Part shown: positions 59,855 through 64,000 of the stretch, piece by piece
Numbering within the stretch: position 1 is the first letter of the stretch
Layout: every line of letters starts with the position of its first letter
Assembly (NCBI RefSeq): GCF_007655135.1
Contig: NC_045129.1
Coordinates: 24,030,274-24,094,273 of the forward strand
Origin: Punica granatum
Lineage: Eukaryota > Streptophyta > Magnoliopsida > Myrtales > Lythraceae
Direction: 5' to 3'
Length of the DNA: 64,000 bases
Position numbers and translations under genes: made by a program
The notes under the pieces: generated by a model
What the model was told of the DNA's origin: nothing
Seen by the model: only the letters and a program-made list of their open reading frames with translations
Database searches by the model: none

Positions 59855-60033
59855 TCGAACACTTACAATCCAGGGTGGCGTAATCATCCTAATTTCTCAT
59901 GGAGGAATGAGAATAATGCACTTAAACCGCCACCTGGATTCCAGAAGCAAGGCCCTACTCAGAATGCTCCACCTCAGCAGAGTCAGTCGAGAATGGAAGA
60001 GCTCATGTTGAGCTATATGCAAAATGAGGAACT
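59855..60033 (+). pseudogene. Athila-type gag fragment
   Basis: About 60 codons open in one frame carry NTYNPGWRNHPNFSWRN, then a Pro/Gln-rich stretch with PPPGFQKQG, then a Met/Glu-rich helix. NPGWRNHPNFSW is the hallmark of Athila-lineage gag proteins. It is on the opposite strand from the Athila protease piece at 56269-56995, so the two are not one continuous element copy. Both ends are arbitrary. Confidence 0.82.
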
Positions 60034-60716
60034 CAACAACTATATTATTGAGGCCATGATCGAGCGTATCTTATCCCCCGACGGATAAGATTACCATGAT
60101 AGCATTTTTGCTTATGAGGCCATTACCGCATCAAATGTGGGCAGTTGGAAATTCCCCTATTCTCCGCCAGCATGAACATCAAATTTTGCCCCGGTTTAAA
60201 AGCAACTTATAAGGAGCTAATGAAATTTCTGAGTTGCCATAGGACAGACTTAATGATTTTCTTAAGAGTTAAGTACCTTGGTCTTTTCTTCTTCTCCAAG
60301 AGGCCCATAAACAGAACAATGCAGCAGAGACTGATAGGTGCAACATCAAAGTAGAGGCCCTCCCTATAGGTTGAATATTTTTGTGCATTATTTTTCAGTC
60401 AGCAGACCTAGGTCAGAACCAACTTAGCTCCAACATCTTCAAACAAAGCTCAGGATCAACCATCTAACCTAATCACGGCTCGTCAAAGAAAATCGTGTAC
60501 CGGTCGGGCTCCATGTGGTCTTGTAATACCTCCCATAAACTGATGTGCAGGAGTTTGAAACCTCAATACGTTTGCTGAAATCCATGATTGGGCTTGCCCT
60601 TTTCCTTAGGATACCGACAGCTAGTCATTGCCACTGTGATAAAAGAAGGCAAACAATGTCAAAACTTCCCGCTATACAATTCGGTCTGTTCCCACTGCTT
60701 TTGTAAATGTGATGCC
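60034..60716. other. Unassigned patchwork segment
   Basis: About 680 bp contains no domain I can name on either strand. The 69-codon frame at 60145-60354 is not recognisable. The segment probably contains several short pieces of different origin. Confidence 0.4.
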
Positions 60717-60873
60717 TCCAAATCATTTCGGTTCGGACCAAGCAAGTCATACCGATCTCCCGAGTGATGTTTCAATGGTCACGAACGCCTCCCGACAAGC
60801 CTTCGGGACTCATTTTTGACAAACGGAGATCACAGTGGTCTCTGAACACATCAGAACACTCGGGAAACATATT
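60717..60873 (+). repeat. LTR fragment (family 2)
   Basis: 157 bp match the T4 LTR near 29090-29250, including CAAACGGAGATCACA and AACACATCAGAACACTCGGG-like sequence. Both ends are internal to the LTR. Confidence 0.82.
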
Positions 60874-61033
60874 TGCAGACCAGGTAAATCATCAGGAAAA
60901 ACCTCTGGAAACTCGCAGACCACTGAAATTTCACTAAGTTTTGGTGAGTTGACCTCGGTAACAACCACATGTGCCAAATATCCTTCACACCCCCTTTTCA
61001 AAAGTTTCGTCGCCTCGAGAAATGAAGTTATTA
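60874..61033 (-). pseudogene. Chromovirus (Tekay/Del-type) RT N-terminal fragment
   Basis: The minus strand encodes about 50 residues: a TKLLKRGCEGYLAHVV strand, then ISVVCEFPEVFPDDLPGL. The latter is the signature immediately upstream of the RT core in Tekay/Del chromoviruses. The catalytic YVDD part is absent. The left end switches to LTR sequence at about 60873. This is a third gypsy lineage in the patchwork, next to Tat and Athila. Confidence 0.8.
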
Positions 61034-61183
61034 ATGTAAAATATTTTTAAATAAATTAGTTGAATAGATCCTTACAATTCCATTTATTTTATAGAATTAA
61101 CATATTTATAATTAATTGTGTGCATATTGAAAGTGATGGAATTATGTTTGTATGAATTAATTATATAATTATTTATAGAGAGG
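61034..61183. other. AT-rich spacer
   Basis: 150 bp of A/T-rich sequence with many ATTAATTAT-like runs. No feature is recognised. Confidence 0.5.
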
Positions 61184-62980
61184 AGGAAAAAAAGGACGTG
61201 CAACGATGTATGGCATGCATGGGGAGTTCGGATCCGAAAGAAAAAAAACAACCTTTCATGCATTCCGAACCTTTAAAACGCATAAACACTTCATATAAAC
61301 AAAGATCGGAGATTCTAGCTTCTCTAAGGTGAAGATGTGCGTTACCTAGCCTCGATGCACGAGGAAAAGAGTCGGGGAGGTGGCCTTGTGAGTCGCAAGA
61401 CTCGGTTTAAGGTTACGGGTAGAGGGACCCGAGAGGAGACAGCCGCGGCAAATTGGGGAAAATGGGGTCGGCACGCTTGCTCCGGTCACGGCACGGTGCA
61501 AGGTCAAGCTCGTTGGACTCCTAAGAGGTGGATCTAAATGACCGTGGGCAGACCCGAACGTGCCAAGGTTTGAACAAACCCGAAAATGTAAGAGGAAGTT
61601 CGGTAAAAAAAATGAGGAACCGGTAAAGGAGGAACGGGTAGAAAGAAGGTTGTGCACGGTTTATCGGCCATCGGACCGTGACCACCTCTTCACGGGGGAG
61701 GGTGAGGGTTGTGAGGAACCCTTTGAACGTGATGGCACGACTCGCCGAAGTCGTGGGGCAAAATGGCACACGAAGAAGACCCGATATGCACCCGGTAACG
61801 CCTAGGAGACCGGACTCTTCGTGCGACCAGAACTCGGTGTTGGAGGCTTCAAATAGGAAATCTAAGCCCGGAAATGGACTTAGGGGGTTGAAAATATGTA
61901 GGCTAGGGAGTTTGGTGATTTTTGCCTTAAGTCGGGTCGGGTGGTTACCGGAATACCGGGTGGTTTTCAGATGGTTTTGGCCTGTTTCGGCCTTGGCTTG
62001 GGGCGGACGAGTGGATGAGAATGGGCTGGAGTTTGAGAGGGTTCTTGAGAGAGATTGGCTTGAGAGAGAGTGAGAATGAAGAAGTGATTAAGGTTAATGA
62101 TGAATGGGGCTTTATAGGAGTGGCTAATGGTGTGATTAGGATGAGCTAAGTGTAGTTGAGCTTATGTGGGCTGCCGAAATTTCCAATGGGATTAGGGAGG
62201 GGAAAGTGTCACATAGTGTGTAGGGGAAGCAAGAGAGAAGTGATAGGAAGTGATGGGAGGTGATGGATGTGTAAGAGATTTCAAATTTGTGGTGGAGGGA
62301 AGGAGGGAGCCCCCTTGGAGCCGCCGGCCATGGGATGGAGCCGACGGGGGGAGGGTTTTAGCCGCGGCTGGAATTGTCACGTCGGAGCCGTGGGTTTGAG
62401 CCGTGGCTTGGGGTTGAGCCGTGGCTTGGTGGCTTGGCTTGGCCGAGCTGTGGGCCCCATTTGATTGAGAGAAAAGCTGGACCATGCTTGAAACTTGATT
62501 GAGCTCGCATCCGACCTCCGATGTCCAATTATTTGAAGATTTGGAATGCTTGAACGACGAGGATTCGGATGAGCCTAATATCGCCATGCGTCGTGTGGAC
62601 GAGCGTTCGGGCGACTCGGCGCCTCGAGAGTCGGTTTTGCCCTGTTTGGACGTTCGGAGTGGGGTTTAGTGCCCTCCGGTCCCCGATTGCCTCCTAACAA
62701 GCGTTTTGGCGACCCTTTTGCCCCCGTGAGGATCGTTGGCTCGCCGCCCCCGGCCGAAGACCGTTGGCCCGGGAAGACGTAGGGACTTTTGACCGGGGTT
62801 TTCCCAGTATTCCCTGAATGTCTTGAGATGCTCGGGGATCGTTGTGATCTCTGTTTTCCGTGAACGTGCCCCGAAGGCTCGCCGGGAGACGTTCATGACC
62901 ACTGAAACGTTCCTCGGGAAACCAAGTTGAGTTCCGGAAGGTCATCTGAAGCTTGTTCCCCGACCTTGGTGGTCCCTGGG
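61184..62980 (-). repeat. Inverted copy of the T7 LTR block 44694-46490
   Basis: It is the reverse complement of the first third of the T7 LTR. Small ORFs match with only isolated changes (for example 62267-62464 against 45211-45408, one residue different by eye). The left end lies in an A-run (GGAAAAAAAGG) shared with the T7 sequence. The right end stops at CCTTGGTGGTCCCTGGG without reaching the LTR start. The first 436 bp of the LTR are missing. Confidence 0.92.
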
Positions 62981-63002
62981 TCAAATTTCAGATTGTTTCC
63001 CA
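62981..63002. other. 22-bp filler between inverted and direct LTR blocks
   Basis: TCAAATTTCAGATTGTTTCC and two following bases match neither flank. This is the sort of short insert left at rejoined breaks. Confidence 0.6.
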
Positions 63003-64000
63003 TTCCGAACTGAGCCGGTCCCCGCGTTTCACGCTTTCCCATCGTATGAGTCGACGTCATTTTTGTGGATTTCGTTATATTACGTGTTATGTGTATGTGT
63101 TTGTGTGTCCGTTTGCATTTAAGAGACCTTGACGGCGTCAACTTTCTTTGTTTTGTTGGAATAGATTTCGTTCTTGAGATTAAGCATATTATGCATGTAA
63201 GGTATGATTGGAATCGTCCCTCGGGATTGTTTGTACCTGTGTCTTATATTTCTCATTATTCACATGATGATTGGATGATAGATACGTTAATTTTGAGTAA
63301 TTCGCCATTAAAACCGAGATAACCACATGAAATTACCACCACCGAATAACTTTACAAACGGAATAAACGGGACGTAATATTCGGTTAAATAAATCATTCG
63401 GACTAAATAATTGGGTAAATTGATTATTAATTCGTAAACGCATCGATGATTCATGGAACGGCGTGAATGCCCTTCTCCATTAAAAGTTCACAATTTCAAA
63501 ATACCGAGTCGCGTAACACGAATGGAATTGATGTCTAGGGAGTACTCAAGTGCCACGACCCGAGTCCGGGCCCAATTTGAGGGAGCCCGAGTCGGGGCAC
63601 GAGAGTCCTTTTTAGACTCCTTCGTGTGACGTGATCTCCGATTTGTTTCCAAACCTTGTAATTTTATCCCCCAAGGGCATAATCGTCATTCCGCGATTCA
63701 CCGATACCCTAGGCACTAGGAAGCCGGGAACACCTCGATCTATGGAAGAAAAGGGGCAACCCGTCCGGGTGCGAGTCTCATTTGCACGGCCCGTTCCGTC
63801 CACTTTCGGTGTTCCTATCTTCCTACTGTAGATTCGGTGGGAGGCATTTTACTTCAGTTACAAAATGCCAAGAACCGGACTAATCGTACATTCGGCCTAA
63901 TCGAACACTAGATAATGGATAGGCGGAATGATAGATTCCATTCTAGAGTCAAAACACAAGTTTGGTTCATTCAGTGGAACCGCAGTATCACCTAACTGAA
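63003..64000 (+). repeat. Direct copy of the T7 LTR block 46853-47850
   Basis: It runs colinear with the T7 LTR from TTCCGAACTGAGCC to the window end, with very few differences. About 360 bp present in T7 between the two blocks (46491-46852) are absent. It may be the 3' LTR of T7 or a closely related element. Confidence 0.92.

Noticed and set aside
56268..61183. Helitron or Pack-MULE as the carrier of the lipase exon
   Set aside because: I could not find Helitron ends (TC start, CTRR with hairpin) or long terminal inverted repeats with target duplications around the fragments.

Overview
This window is repeat-dense nuclear DNA of a flowering plant, probably a eudicot. I see no intact host gene. 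Nearly all of it is made of Ty3/gypsy LTR retrotransposons of the Tat/Ogre type. The evidence is a pol with a second (archaeal-type) RNase H, an in-frame-joinable intron between the protease side and RT, a DUF7745-like ORF1, LTRs of about 5 to 5.6 kb, and hypervariable tandem repeats just upstream of the polypurine tract. I cannot name the species. Names used here: R1 is a non-autonomous element of LTR family 1; T1 to T7 are elements of LTR family 2; S1 and S2 are solo LTRs.

Left half (1-38990): a nest of insertions seen only from its right-hand side. R1 (end of 5' LTR 1-1479, short non-coding interior, 3' LTR 2730-8258) sits in the pol of T1 (pol 8260-11982, 3' LTR 14015-19063). T1 sits in an LTR of T2 (19064-23829). 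T2 sits in a minus-strand LTR of T3 (23830-28558). T3 sits in an LTR of T4 (28559-31819 and 37470-38990). T4 is itself split by S1 (31820-37464, minus strand), which has a perfect 5-bp target duplication GTGAG.

Middle (38991-44257): a decayed Tat interior (38991-40975), the last kilobase of an LTR followed by a primer-binding site and leader (T5, 40976-42503), and the start of a minus-strand LTR (T6, 42504-44257).

Right half (44258-64000): T7 begins with a 5' LTR (44258-48981 plus 54500-54672) interrupted by S2 (48982-54494, minus strand, target duplication GTACC). It continues with a primer-binding site, a leader and a DUF7745-like ORF1 that breaks off at about 56268. From there to about 61183 the sequence is a patchwork of short fragments: Athila protease, the last exon of a GDSL lipase, LTR pieces, a 369-bp second copy of part of ORF1, Athila gag, and chromovirus RT. 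The window ends in a rearranged, nearly identical copy of the T7 LTR (61184-62980 inverted, 63003-64000 direct).

The most novel signals are in the last 270 bp of the LTRs. Both LTR families share a 23-nt stem-loop with covarying pairs, a hairpin capped by a UUCG-type tetraloop, and a 10-mer identical to the start of the primer-binding site. The patchwork region is the other main point of interest. All identity statements are by eye; no alignment or database search was run.
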